Made by a program: the position numbers and the translations under genes. Below the pieces are notes generated by a model. It did no database searches and was not told the origin of the DNA. It saw only the letters and a list, made by a program, of their open reading frames with translations. This document shows, in pieces, positions 43,501 through 55,500 of a stretch of 64,000 nucleotides of DNA. Origin of the DNA: Lotus japonicus (lineage: Eukaryota; Streptophyta; Magnoliopsida; Fabales; Fabaceae); the NCBI RefSeq assembly GCF_012489685.1, contig NC_080045.1, forward strand, positions 47,079,096 to 47,143,095, given 5' to 3'. Within the stretch, counting starts at the first letter, position 1, and each line of letters begins with the position of its first letter.

Positions 43501-46500
43501 CAAGCCAGTATGTCTTCCTCATAATGATTCAGCTCTACGCATATGTGTGCTTGTTTCTTTGTTTGAGCCATCATTTGGGACAGCATCTCATCGTACTTAC
43601 GGTGCGCTTCCTGTGCCGCTGCCTGGTGACCCTCAACCTCCTGCTGAAGTTTCTCCATCTCTAGAGAAGAAGCTGAGTCTTGAGAGAGTTGGGCGTAGAG
43701 ACACCCCGCGCGTAGAAGGTTGAACAAAGCTTCCTGTGCGGCCTGATCAAGGTCGGGAATCTCAGCCACTCTTGTGCTCCTAAAGAAATCATCAGAGAGG
43801 ACGAAGTCAATAGGAGAAGTCTGCTGGTTTGGAATGGAGCCTGTCTGGTCACCAATGGAAGTGGAATTGGCCTTGAAAGGTGTTTGGCAGGGAGATGGTG
43901 GGGTGCAAGGAGCAAGATCTTCACCCTGTGGGTCCACCGAGAGGGCAAGCAAGTTTTCATCTAGGGTTGCCTCGACTTGAGGAGGTTGGTGATCAGGAAA
44001 GAGAACCGTTGAAGGGACCCCCTCTGCAGTTGGCTCGCCAGCAGTAGGGCGAGGGTTCAGCGTCGCCTGGAGAGGCGTTTTTCTCACCCCCCAGATCTTG
44101 AAGGGAAACAGCAGTGTCGCCAATCTCGGATCTCTTCACCTTCTTCTTCTTCTTTTTCTCTTTCTGGGGAGAGGGGGCATCAATGCCAGGAGCACCCCTT
44201 TTGGATTTTCGGATCGCTCTTAAGGGTAAAGGTTGGACTGTGTTCTCCCGCGTGGGTTCTGATCTTTCTGGAGAAGGAACGGCTTTAGCCATCTCAGGGG
44301 AGGGGATGGAGGCAGTGGAGGAAGACCCCCTGACTCTATTCGCAGGAGGGGCAGCAATTTCTGCGTCAGAACTAGCCGCAGCGCGTTTTTGTTTTACTCC
44401 CTCGGTGTTAAAGTTAGGGGGAAATTTAGGAGAGTCGACGGCCAAGGCACGTTGCAGCGGAGGGAGTCGTTGTGGACGGCCTTCAACAGTTGGGAGCACT
44501 CGAAGATGGGGAGTCCGGCGAAAAGGCCGATAGTGGCTTTGTCCTCGTTGCTAAGCGACGAGTCAGTTGGCGGGGGAACATCACGAGGATTTTTCGTCTA
44601 GTAAAAGGGGAACAGAACGGATCCATTTCGTCGGGTGAAAGCTTCAGGGTAAGATGGGTGAACAATCACACGGAAATAGCGTCGCCCGGGATCCTTCTTG
44701 ACGTTACTCTTGTAAAGGTAGAAGCGCTGCCGACCTGAATGGGATTTCAAAGAAATCCATCCAGGAATTTTCGCCTTCAGGCACTTTGAGTCTACCCCAT
44801 AAAAGTAGAAAAAGTGGGAGGCTTTTGCTTCAAGGGCGATAGCTTCGCAAAGGATCTCGAAGCAACGGATGAAGGCCCAAGCATTCAGATGGAGTTGACA
44901 AGGAGCCACGTTGATTTCCCTCATGATTTCGCAAAGAAACGGAGAAAAGGGCAGTTTGATTCCTAACTCGAGGTAGAGATATTCATAGATAATAAGAAGT
45001 GTGGCCGTTTAGCCCCTTGATCGACCCCACGACACCTCCAGGGGCGACGAATGTCCAAGCCCGGACCGATGATGAGGGCATCTTCCAAAGAATTTTCACG
45101 GCAGAGCCCTCCGGCCTTATGAATTGACTCGGCGATGGACTAGTCAGTAGACAGCTCAGAATTTGGACAAATGGCCGCATGCTCGGGTTCTTCAATTGTG
45201 GGCTGGGGAAGATCGGTGAAGATTTGTTGCCAAAAGGAATCTCTCTCATCTGCGTTAAGGGGGGTTCCCCCGGCAGGAGGCGTAGCCACCGGGGGAGGAG
45301 TGGGGGATGCCGGGGCAGCACTTTGAGATCGGGAGGACTTATGGGTCCGGCGCTTGGGAGTCATTTTTTGGATGGAGGGGGAAAGGCTAACAGGAAATGA
45401 TGAGTTGGAAGTGCTTGGCGAAAGTAAAGAAAGAGGAAAGGTTTAAAGTGGGAATTAAGAGTTGGTTCGGAAATCGTGTCCATCATGACAAAGGTGAAAT
45501 GATTACTTGGGAAAACGTGGCATTAATCCCGGAAAGGTGAGGGCAACATGTCAGGCGAAAAGTTGTAACCGTTGATGCTGATTGGTTCGAATTCAAAAAA
45601 TGTCAGAATTAGACGTAACTCATTAAATAGAAGGTACAGTAATGGAAGGTTATTGGTCGAAATTTGGGTTGGCAGGGTTCACTGAGATTTGAAAAGACCT
45701 TTCAAAAATGACAGTTGATATTCAGTAGATTTGCTGACTTAGGCATCAATTTAGGGCGCAACGCGTGGCGAACGCATGACACTTGTCAAGGGATCATGAT
45801 TCATGGCACGTGCGCAGGGCTGGCGAGGCGAGTGGGTCGGAAGCCATCGCCGAGAGACTGCTTGTGGACTCAATTTGCTTGAGGAAGGGATGGTGCAGCG
45901 AAAAGTTTGAAATACGTAGATTTTTGACTTAGATTTTTGACTTTACTCTCTCGGCCATGTTGGCCATTGCTTTTTAATTCTGATAAGTTTTAGCATTGTT
46001 TAGTCTTTTATGGTCTTCGCCTTGGGTTCTTCTGTTTAAAGACACACTCAGCTCTCATGCTTCGAGCTCGGTATCTTGTGGACTTGTGGATTGGGCGAGC
46101 CCCCAGGATGCTCACACTTAAGCACGGGATAGACCCAGGTCTTTTGGGCCTCGCACCCCGAGGCCCAACTGGCCCCTTAGGACTGACTAAGGGCGCGAAG
46201 GCCCAACTCAGCCCCTATAAATAGGGGGAGGTATCAATTGTAAGGGACTCTTAGCTCATTTGGCAATAACAACATTGAAATTCAGTTATAATTTCTCTCT
46301 CTAAACAGTTAGGAGTTCATCTCTCTAAGATTTCCGATCACACTCCACACACTCAAGGCACCATGCTTTGATTCTATGTTCTTGACCGAAACAATCACCG
46401 TCAAAGCTTCCATTTGTTATGAGCTTATCTAATGGTCTTCCTTATCTCTACAATTGGATTCTTCTTAATTAAATAACTCTGGCAACATCATTAAAAGATA

Positions 46501-49500
46501 CAAGATCAACAATATTATTGTTTGTAATATTGATGACAAGTTGATCACAAATATTGTTCGTGATCCGGTAATATGTTCAGGTTGTTGATGTGATCTGACA
46601 CTGAAGCAGATTCACTCATTTGAAAAGTATAAAGTGTCATATTTAATTTAAGAAAATTCTATTGTGAAGTGACTTGACCTCATACAGTTGGATGAGAGTG
46701 TCATGGATCTCCTTGTCGTTTTATTTTCTGCAATCCTAGACAAATTCAAATATGCCACTGCTATGTGCAAATTGGCAACAACATTGTCACCTTTTCCTTC
46801 CACTTTTTATTTGAAGTATCAGCAGTTCTTTTTTCGAAACAAGAGAATAACATATATAAATAAAAGATAGTCAGTACAAAAGGAACAAAGACAAGAAAAA
46901 AAAAGAAAAGGAGGCACACATTGCCAGAAAGAAAAGCAACGGTCTAATAAAGAAATAGAATAGAGCTCAAACTGCAAAGAAAATACACTAAAAACATCTA
47001 CACGCATAGTAGCCAGCAAGGAGCCCAGCAAGCACATCACAGCATAAATCACGGGCAGGGCAACAAGATTCCAGGGAGAGGAGGCAAGACAGCAAAGCAC
47101 AAACACAAGCATCAAAGAAACAGCACCCAGAAACGACTTAGCATATAGCTGAACCAGGAGCCAACAAACCAGAAATGATAGAGTTCGAAATCTGCACAAA
47201 ACTCACAGAATGGGCAGCAAGGAGCTCAGCAAAGACAGTTGACATAAAACCTCAGCAGTTACCGAATTTGTCACAGTGTAGAACATAGAAAAGGTAGTAT
47301 TTAAGACCCCAACACAGCCCAAATTTCAGTATGTCGATCGCACCCAGATTTAGCAAGGTAGTCTGCAAGATAGTTTGATTCTTTGAAAATGTGAGTAACC
47401 CCAAGACAGTCAACTTCAACAGAAAGGAGATCACTTAGATTGAGGTCTTGGATTAATTTCCAGGGTCTATTGACTTTGTTATTCACCAATCCCACCGTGA
47501 GGGCAGAATCTATGTCTAAGTTGAAACTGTCGATAAAAAATGAGTGCATGAAGTATTGCTTTCACCTCTGTTTCATACGCCCATAGAACCCCTATAGCTT
47601 TAGGTTGTGTTTGGATGGGGGAATATTTGAGGGGAATGTAATTTTAGAAGGTATTTTAAATCCCTTCAATTAAAATACCCTGTTTGGATATCTAATGTGG
47701 GGAATTCTCAAATTACTAGTAATTAAATGAGGTATTTTACTCAATAGGATTTAGGGTAATTGAAATCACCTCAAAATAGGAAGGAATTTCAAATTCTTCA
47801 TCTCTCCCTTAACCCTATCTAAATTCAGTCAAAAAAATTAATCTCGGCTTAAAACCCTAAAATCGGCAATAAACTCGAAAGTCGGCCAAAAACTCAAAAA
47901 TCGGCCCAAAACCCTAAAAATTAGCCCGACACTCAAAAATCGGCCAAGAAACTGAAAGTTTGTCCAAAACCCTAAAAATCTGCCCGACTCTCAAAAATCG
48001 GCCGTAAACTCGAAGTCAACACAAAACCCTAAAAATTGGACGATAACCCTAAGAATCGGCGGAAAACGTGAAAGTCAGCCCGAAACTCAAAAATCGGCCC
48101 AAAACTCGAAAATCAGCCCAAAACCCTAAAAATCAGCCCGACTCTCAAAAATCAGCCGAAAACTCAAAAATCAGCACAAAATCCTAAAAATCGGTCGATA
48201 ATCCTAAAAATCGGGGGAAAACGTGAAAGTCGACCCAAAACCCTAAAAATGGGCCTGACTCTCAAAAATCGGCCGAAAACTCGAAAGTCAGCACAAAACC
48301 CTAAAAATTGGTTGATACCCTAAGAATCGGCCGAAAACGTGAAAGTCGGCCAGAAACTAAAAAATCGACCCAAAACCCTAAAATCGGCCGAAAACTCGAA
48401 ATCTTAGAGAATAAGCCCCTTGTTTGTCTCCTTGAGTCCTTCAAAATCCCTCCAATTCCGCTTTTCCCAGGAGTTCCATGTGAGGATCCGTCAACATTAA
48501 ATTTTAACGTTCCTTCTGGAGGAGTAGTCCACTGATTTTTACGTGAAGATACCTTGGAAACTTTCAACCTTATGTTCACAAAGTTCAAGAGGAAATCGGT
48601 ACCCGAATGTGGACATTCCCTCCACTAAGCTTTTACCCACCAAGCTATTCGAGAGATATGCAGATCCCACAACACTTCAAGACTGAAATCTTTGTCTTGG
48701 AAGATCAAATCATTACGGCCTAACCAGATGGACCAGCAAAGAGAGTAAGGAATTAATTCCCAAAGGCCACGATGTGTCTCCTTCCATAATATGGATTCCA
48801 AACATTCATGATCTGGATGTGAATGAGTCGAATTCAGCTAGGTATTTGACCAAATAGGATCGTCCAGTTCCTATAGATCCTATCACTAAAAGGTTATTAA
48901 TAAACAACCTCTGATTACTTGAGAGTCTTTGAGATTCCGTAAGTAACTCAGTGCATGCTTGGCTTGGAAGAAGAAAATGAAATATGAACGACCGCGCTGG
49001 TCGAATCTAAAAAGTGAAATATTCAGTTAATGAATACCGAATCTCCACTCTCCTTCGGGGGTGGGCTTTGTAGGAGTTGGGCGAGATGGAACTAATCAAG
49101 ATCAATACGAAGAGGAGTTAGCTAGACAAACAGTATCATAAAAAAAAAAAGTTCGTTTCGTCTTTATATTCAATTCCACAAGGAGAAATTACTCCCACTA
49201 AATTTCTCAACTTCAAATTTTGTTGTCATTTTCTTCACTTAAACGATTTACACAATTGCACCATGACAAACACATTATATGTGAACAGTATTATATGTGT
49301 TTATCGCACACAAGAATAGATCTAGTATGTGTTAACAATCACTGCAAAAGTATACAACGATAGTGCGAATAGTATCATACACTACAACGAAATAAACACC
49401 GAAACAAACATCTCTGGTACCACTGTTGGGTACTAGAGTAGCAGAATAAATATTATCTATGAAAATAAGACTTAAGGAGGTAAGGAATTAACACATAATA

Positions 49501-52500
49501 ACATCTTATTTTCCAATAACAGTAGCATGGTAAGTGATTTCCAAACCATCCATGGAATTTCTACATGCTGAAGCCATGCTGTAAATTTATGGTGCAACTT
49601 ACATGTTGGCTTTCTCCGGAAGTTTTTCAAACAACGACATAACCACACACCTTGCATCAACACCAACCAATTCATGTGCGCTATCGCCACACACCTTGCA
49701 TCCATGTCAACCAATGCTTGCATGCTTTCATCACACACATTGCATCCATGTCGACCAAAGTTGTGTGCCACCTGAACAATTTTTCTTTACAAGCCCAAAA
49801 TACCTTGTGTAATCCGGATTGCATCAGCTCATCCATGACTTTTCGCAAGTCAATATTTTAACTGTAAACCGTGCATTAGTAGGTTCCCAAGAAAGAGAGG
49901 TGAGTCACAACGGGAATGGTTACATATCAAGTATTTTCTAGACAGAACCTTAACATCAATTTCACAGTAACACCCTTCTTTAGCACATTTACGATATCAA
50001 ACTTCTTTTCTGATGTGGAAGATCATACATTACGACAACCAGAAAGTATACTAAGAATGTGATATCTCACCGAACCAAAAGCTTTGATACCATTTTAGGA
50101 CATACAACAGCTGAAGAAATAAAATAATTAGGAGCACAATATACAACACAAGAATATTATGTTGAAAACTCTAAAACAAGAGAAAAACTGCAACTGTTGT
50201 CAAATCGACAACCAAAGAATAAACACCATGTGAAAGTGATTACAACAGATAGACTTCATTGTCAACCACCCTATGACCTCAATACATGCACACTCCTCAA
50301 AGCTAATATTTAAACTACATCTTATCACAATTCTCTAATACAAGAGCATAAGACAACAAGAAAACACAAATATAAGTTTAAAGTGTTTATCGGTGTTGGT
50401 ACTGCGTATGTCGAAACAAAGAGCTTAAGATCTTTATATATAGTTTTGGACTCTTTTACTCTTCACCTCGCTAGGCAATGCCGAACTTCTCCAAGATGAT
50501 TTTCTTGACCTCTTTCTTCCTTCATCAACATTAGTAATGTGAGTCTTACATTGCAATCAACCCCACCAACAATATTCACTTGGTTAAATATGGGTCAGGT
50601 GAATAGTTTATAAGAGATATGACTCATAAACCCAATGTCTTAAGATCTTGAAAAGATGTGGTGTCGAAATTACTTGGTCTCTTGTTTCCCTAGCCTTTGG
50701 GCTCTCCCTGTCTCCGCAACAAGTGGTATCAGAGCCAATGTTTAGTGTGTCATGGTGATGACTGATGACTCCTTGTGTCAAAATTATTCCTAACATTGTG
50801 GCTAGACAACGTGTGTGGGTCGTTGACGCAGTGAAACGAGCAATGATGCAAGTGTGGATAGCTTCCGCGGAGGGGAAGTATCGTAATGTGGTGGTGACTG
50901 CACTTACACTCTATTTGATAGAGTAGAGAGAGATATAGAAGAGAGAGTAGAGAAGGGAGAATTTGAGTAGAGAGAAATATGTGAGAATTAGAGTAGATTT
51001 TGAGGTTGTTTGGTATGGTAGAGATAAAGGAGAGAGAGAGATGAGAAATAATAAGGTGGAAGAAAGATAAAAATTAACTTTTGATTAAAAAAACAATTTT
51101 TTACAAAAAAGGTGTCAGACTGCAGATAGTGGCGGTTCTGAACCGCCACTAAATACGCATGACAGCAATAATTAAAATATAGTGGCGGTTTAAAACCGCC
51201 ACAATTTCACAAGATACGAAAAAAAAAAGTGGCCCAGGACGGTTTCTCTTCGCAAATTGCGAACAAAAAGTGACATTTTAGCTCCCTCTATCTCTCTCTC
51301 ACCTGAATCTCTCGTTCACAAAACAAGGGTGATTTCACGCTTTCTCCTCTAACTCTCTCTTCTCTTAATCTCTCTTCTCTAACTCTCTCCTACCAAACAA
51401 GGCCTTAAGGAGGAGAATATTGAGAATACAAGTGTGAGTTGGTGTCCCACATTGGTTAAATGTTGGTGAGTGAAAACTTTATAAGAAATGTAAGGAATGG
51501 ACCAGATGATTTTATTCCTTAAGGAGCCATTGGTTATATATACAAAAGGCACCTACAATTACTCCTAGAATCGTGCCTCTGACTACAGCTGGAGATTCTA
51601 TCTATAATTACATAATACCTTAAATACAGTATGTCTAATTACAACAAGAATCCATTCTAATACAGAAAGAAATCAGATCAAATGTCTATAGAAAGAGATC
51701 AAATCTGATATTCAATTACTAAATATGTTCCAAATATATCGTGATACCTCCCCCCCCCCCTCAAGTAGGAGCATGAAGATTTCGAATGCCCAACTTGTCC
51801 AAGAAGGAGTCAAACTGCGGTTTCCCAAGTGCCTTTATGAAGTTATCGGCGAGTTGAGCAGTAGTGGAGACATAAGTTGGACGAATGTTGTCCCGAAGAA
51901 CTTCATTGCGAACAAAATGACAATCTATCTCGATGTGTTTGGTTCGTTCATGAAACACGAGATTTTTAGCAATGTGTAACGCTGCCTGACTATCACAGTG
52001 AAGGAGCATGGGTTGTTCATGAATGACACCGAGGTTGAAGACAACTCATTTTAACCATTTCAGCTCACATGTGGTAGTGGTCATAGATCGATATTCAGCT
52101 TCTGCAGAAGTCTGAGAAACCGTGTGTTGCTTCTTTGTTTTCCAGGAGATAGGAGAATCACCAAGCTGGACCAGCCAGCCAGTGATGGACTGTCGGGTTA
52201 AAGGGCAACTGGCCTAGTCGGAGTCACACCAGCCGTGTAATTGCAAGTCAGAATTGCGGGCAAGCCATATGCCTTGTCCAGGATTACCTTTGAGAAACCG
52301 AACGACGCGTAGTGCAGCTTCCCAATGTTCAAGATGTGGCTGGTGCATGAATTGAGATAAAGTGTGGACCCTGTACGAAAGCTCAGGCCGTGTAAAATGC
52401 AAGTAAATCAACCGCCCAACCAATCGTCGATATAAAGAGATCAAATCTGATATTCAATTACTAAATATGTTCAAATATATCGTGATAAAAAATGTGACTC

Positions 52501-55500
52501 ATAAACTCAATATCATAAAGTTTTGGGAAAAGATGTAGTGTCGGTTTCTCTTGGTGATCTTCAATTTTTGCTCACTACTATGCATAATGTCATACTTTGG
52601 GCTCGCCAAACTCCCCAATGCAAGGCTCTATTTTTCGTAGTTGAGTTAAAAGCACTCTTGTCCTTTTGTTGAATGAATTTTGTTTTATTAAAAGAAATTA
52701 GGAAGAGTCAATCTCAACCTCTATGCCCCAAATACTCAAATATTTAGAGTCCAAAAACCAGCCATCCACCGAACCATTAATGGTGAATATTTTGGAATAG
52801 AAATGACCTCTCCGTCGCCAATCGCGCTCTTCATTGGTTGGTGTGGCTCGATGAGTGGAACCTCCTTCAACCAATAATATCTGATTGAAACAAATTATTC
52901 AAAGTTAATAATTACACCAATTTTAACTTTAACAACTCATGATATATTATAGATAATAGATTACTTTTACATATTTATCATACCGTAAACAAGATAATTT
53001 TTTGTATTGTAGGTTTCATGGAAAAAAAGTTGTATGCATATGCACTCCAAAATATGTGGAATGAAGCCAGTTCCATTTATGACCAATATCCTGGTATGAT
53101 ACGTATTCCCTTGACTGTGGGAGGAGATACAGCTCTTCATGTTGCTGTGACCAAAAGAAACACTAATTTTGTGAAAAATCTAGTTACCTCTGAACACATG
53201 ACACCACTAGACTTAGAAATACGAAATGCAGATGGTAACACAGCGTTTGGAATGGCTGTAATTACGGGGAATAATGATGTTTTAGAAACTATGATGGAAA
53301 AGAATGAAAACTTGCCAGTGATCCCAGGTCAAGATGGGATGCTTCCAGTTCACTTGGCTGCTTTATTTGGCTACCACAAAATTGCTCAAGATCTTTCCTC
53401 TAAGATGCTACATCAAAACTTGGATTTCAACCATATCCAACGACTCTTTTTCATGGCCATTAATAGCAGCTTGTATGGTAAGTAAGACTACAGATCGATG
53501 TAACATGCTTAATTCTCCAAATGTTTTTTTTTTATAGAAGAGCATTGATATTTATTTTGAACTTTTATAAATTTAATCTTACTGTTAGAACTTAATTTTT
53601 TTGAGTAATTATTTAAATACTTTTAAGATTGATTTAAATAACTTTAAATTAAATGTTGATTAAAATTTAAAAATTTAAGAAGGAATAAAGTTAATTTGAT
53701 CATCCGGTCAAAAAAAAAAGTTAATTTGATCATAATTATTTAATGTAATGTAGAAGTATATGTTGCAATGTGGCTTTATGAGAAAATAGTTGATGATATT
53801 ACTTCAAAACCTTCAAAATGTACTCAAATTTAATATATGAAAGATGGATAAATAGTTAGCTCCTTTTATAATTGAGAATTATAAATGACCCAAGAAAAGT
53901 TTGAATTAAATAATTCATCATCCAATTACATTTAAGATAAGTGAGTTAAAATTTTTATATTTTATTTATTAATTTATTTTCAACTCACTTATCTCCAATG
54001 TGATTGAATAATGAATTATTTAACTCAAACTTTCTCATAGATAATTTAGACAACCCTTTTATAATTTTGTCGGGGTCTCAAAGTGTGATTTTGGAGTCAC
54101 CCATTTTTGTCAAAATGAGCTAAAGGCAAAATATGAGATAGTCCGCATATCCAATGCTTTAACCTTTTAGGAAAAGATGCGATTTCTCGTTATTTTTGCA
54201 GTCTTCACAGCTGAGTTTTTGGTCCATGTTTTTCGGCTTTCGGCTTCCTCAAACTCTTCAACTTTTTGGAATCTTTTATTTGTTTCACTTACATTTCAGC
54301 TTTCTTTAATATTCTACTCTATTATTTCCTATTTCTTATCTTGACTGTATCATGCTTTAATATCAATCAAACTATATAACAGATATGGCATCAAAATTAG
54401 TTGAAAAATATCCAGAGACTTTGTGCATTGCAAGAGATGGTGAAGAGAAGCTAACAGCTTTGCATATGTTGGCGCGAAAGTCTTCAGAACAATTATGTTA
54501 GTTTTTTACACTTCTGTCTCGTATAGCTTTTTTATTCTTCCGTTAGTTTTCTCCAGCTTTTGAATTTGATATTATTGACTTATTCAATTTATATACATCA
54601 AATAAATTTAGTAGGCTATGCATATTCAAAGTTTATTAGAGGTTCTATAATTTTAAAATGACTTAAATAAGTTTTTGGTCCCTAACCTTTACTAAATGCT
54701 TGGTTTTTGTCCCTCGTCGGAGCAAATGTGGGTTTTAGTCCCTAACCTTTACCAAAAGGTTTGGTTTTCATCCCTCCGGAGCTCTGGGTCAACGCCGGAG
54801 CTCCGGTGGCCCATGTGGCATGGCCACGTCAGTTTAATAAGCTGACGTGGAATTTGTTTTTCTTTTAAATTAAAAAAACTAATTAACTAAAAAAATTGTT
54901 TAAAATTCTAAAAAAAAAAACAACTTAATTTATTTAACTTTTTTATGGGAAATTTATTGAACTTCTTTAATTTTAAGCCTGACTGCCTGACCCATCATTT
55001 TTTTTAAATATGCCTGACCCATCATTAAGAAATTATTTACTTAAAAAATAATTAAGTAAATAAAAAAATTATCTTAGGCAAAAAACCATCAAACCCTTCT
55101 TAAGCCTGACCCATCATCATCTTCCCAAACCACCCAACCCCAAGCGCCATAATCTCAGGCAAAAAACTCCATGACCATAGTCTTCACCACCACCAAATCA
55201 GCCATTAATTCCCTTTTCCCAAACACTAGATCTGCTGAAATCAAACAAAGATATGGTTCTGAACCTAAGCCAGAACAATCGAAAGTTTGAAGGTTTTGAG
55301 AGTAGATCGAGCCAACCGAGTGAAGGATGAAGGGAAGTGCTTGAGCTTGATCAGGGCATGAATTAATGGCTTAGGTTTTGAGATCCCCATCTTAGTTTGA
55401 ACACGATTTTTCCTTCGCGTGCGGTTGTTGGTGCGATTTCAAAGGAAGAAAGGGAAGAGCAACAACATTCAGATCTGCAATGGTGATGGTGGTGGTGCGA

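Larger units (their letters stand above)
39100..46393 (+). mobile_element. Ty3/gypsy LTR retrotransposon (Tat-like), pol largely missing
   Basis: Direct LTRs (39100-39420 and 46087-46393) begin TGGA and end ACA. The target duplication ATCAC is perfect (39095-39099 and 46394-46398). The primer site follows the left LTR. Inside are a gag-protease ORF on the plus strand, a fragment of the pol N-terminus, and a large antisense ORF region. RT, RNase H and integrase are absent, so it is non-autonomous. It sits inside an older copia relic. Confidence 0.93.
47250..48850 (-). pseudogene. LINE (zf-RVT to RNase H) split by an insertion
   Basis: From right to left on the minus strand: a zf-RVT end (about 48830-48600), then RNase H start [20 protein letters not shown] (48590-48407). 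After the insertion at 47603-48406 the RNase H continues with [20 protein letters not shown] and [20 protein letters not shown]. The reading frame is continuous across the insertion if the insert plus one TTA copy is ignored. Confidence 0.75.
50525..52600 (+). mobile_element. TRIM-like element with its right LTR interrupted
   Basis: The left LTR-like stretch (about 50525-50723) contains TTTATAAGAGATATGACTCA and TAAACCCAATGTCTTAAGA, and is followed directly by TGGTATCAGAGCC (50724-50736), an initiator-tRNA primer site. A matching right LTR is split between 51425-51505 and 52488-52600 by a copia insertion. The interior is too short for gag-pol and also carries a MITE. A related solo piece lies at 57281-57400. 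Confidence 0.5.

Noticed and set aside
43455..44738. Plus-strand frames of 60-139 codons inside the gypsy element
   Set aside because: They lie opposite the antisense coding region, which has the better protein character. They are taken as shadows.
47836..48400. Interstitial telomere array
   Set aside because: CCCTAAA occurs, but the units are longer and degenerate with ATCGGCC spacers. It is a minisatellite, not tandem telomere heptamers.
49472..49771. Cys/His-containing minus-strand frame resembling a B-box or zinc finger
   Set aside because: The Cys/His pattern comes from a 44-bp tandem repeat that is not a multiple of three, and the spacing fits no zinc-binding family.
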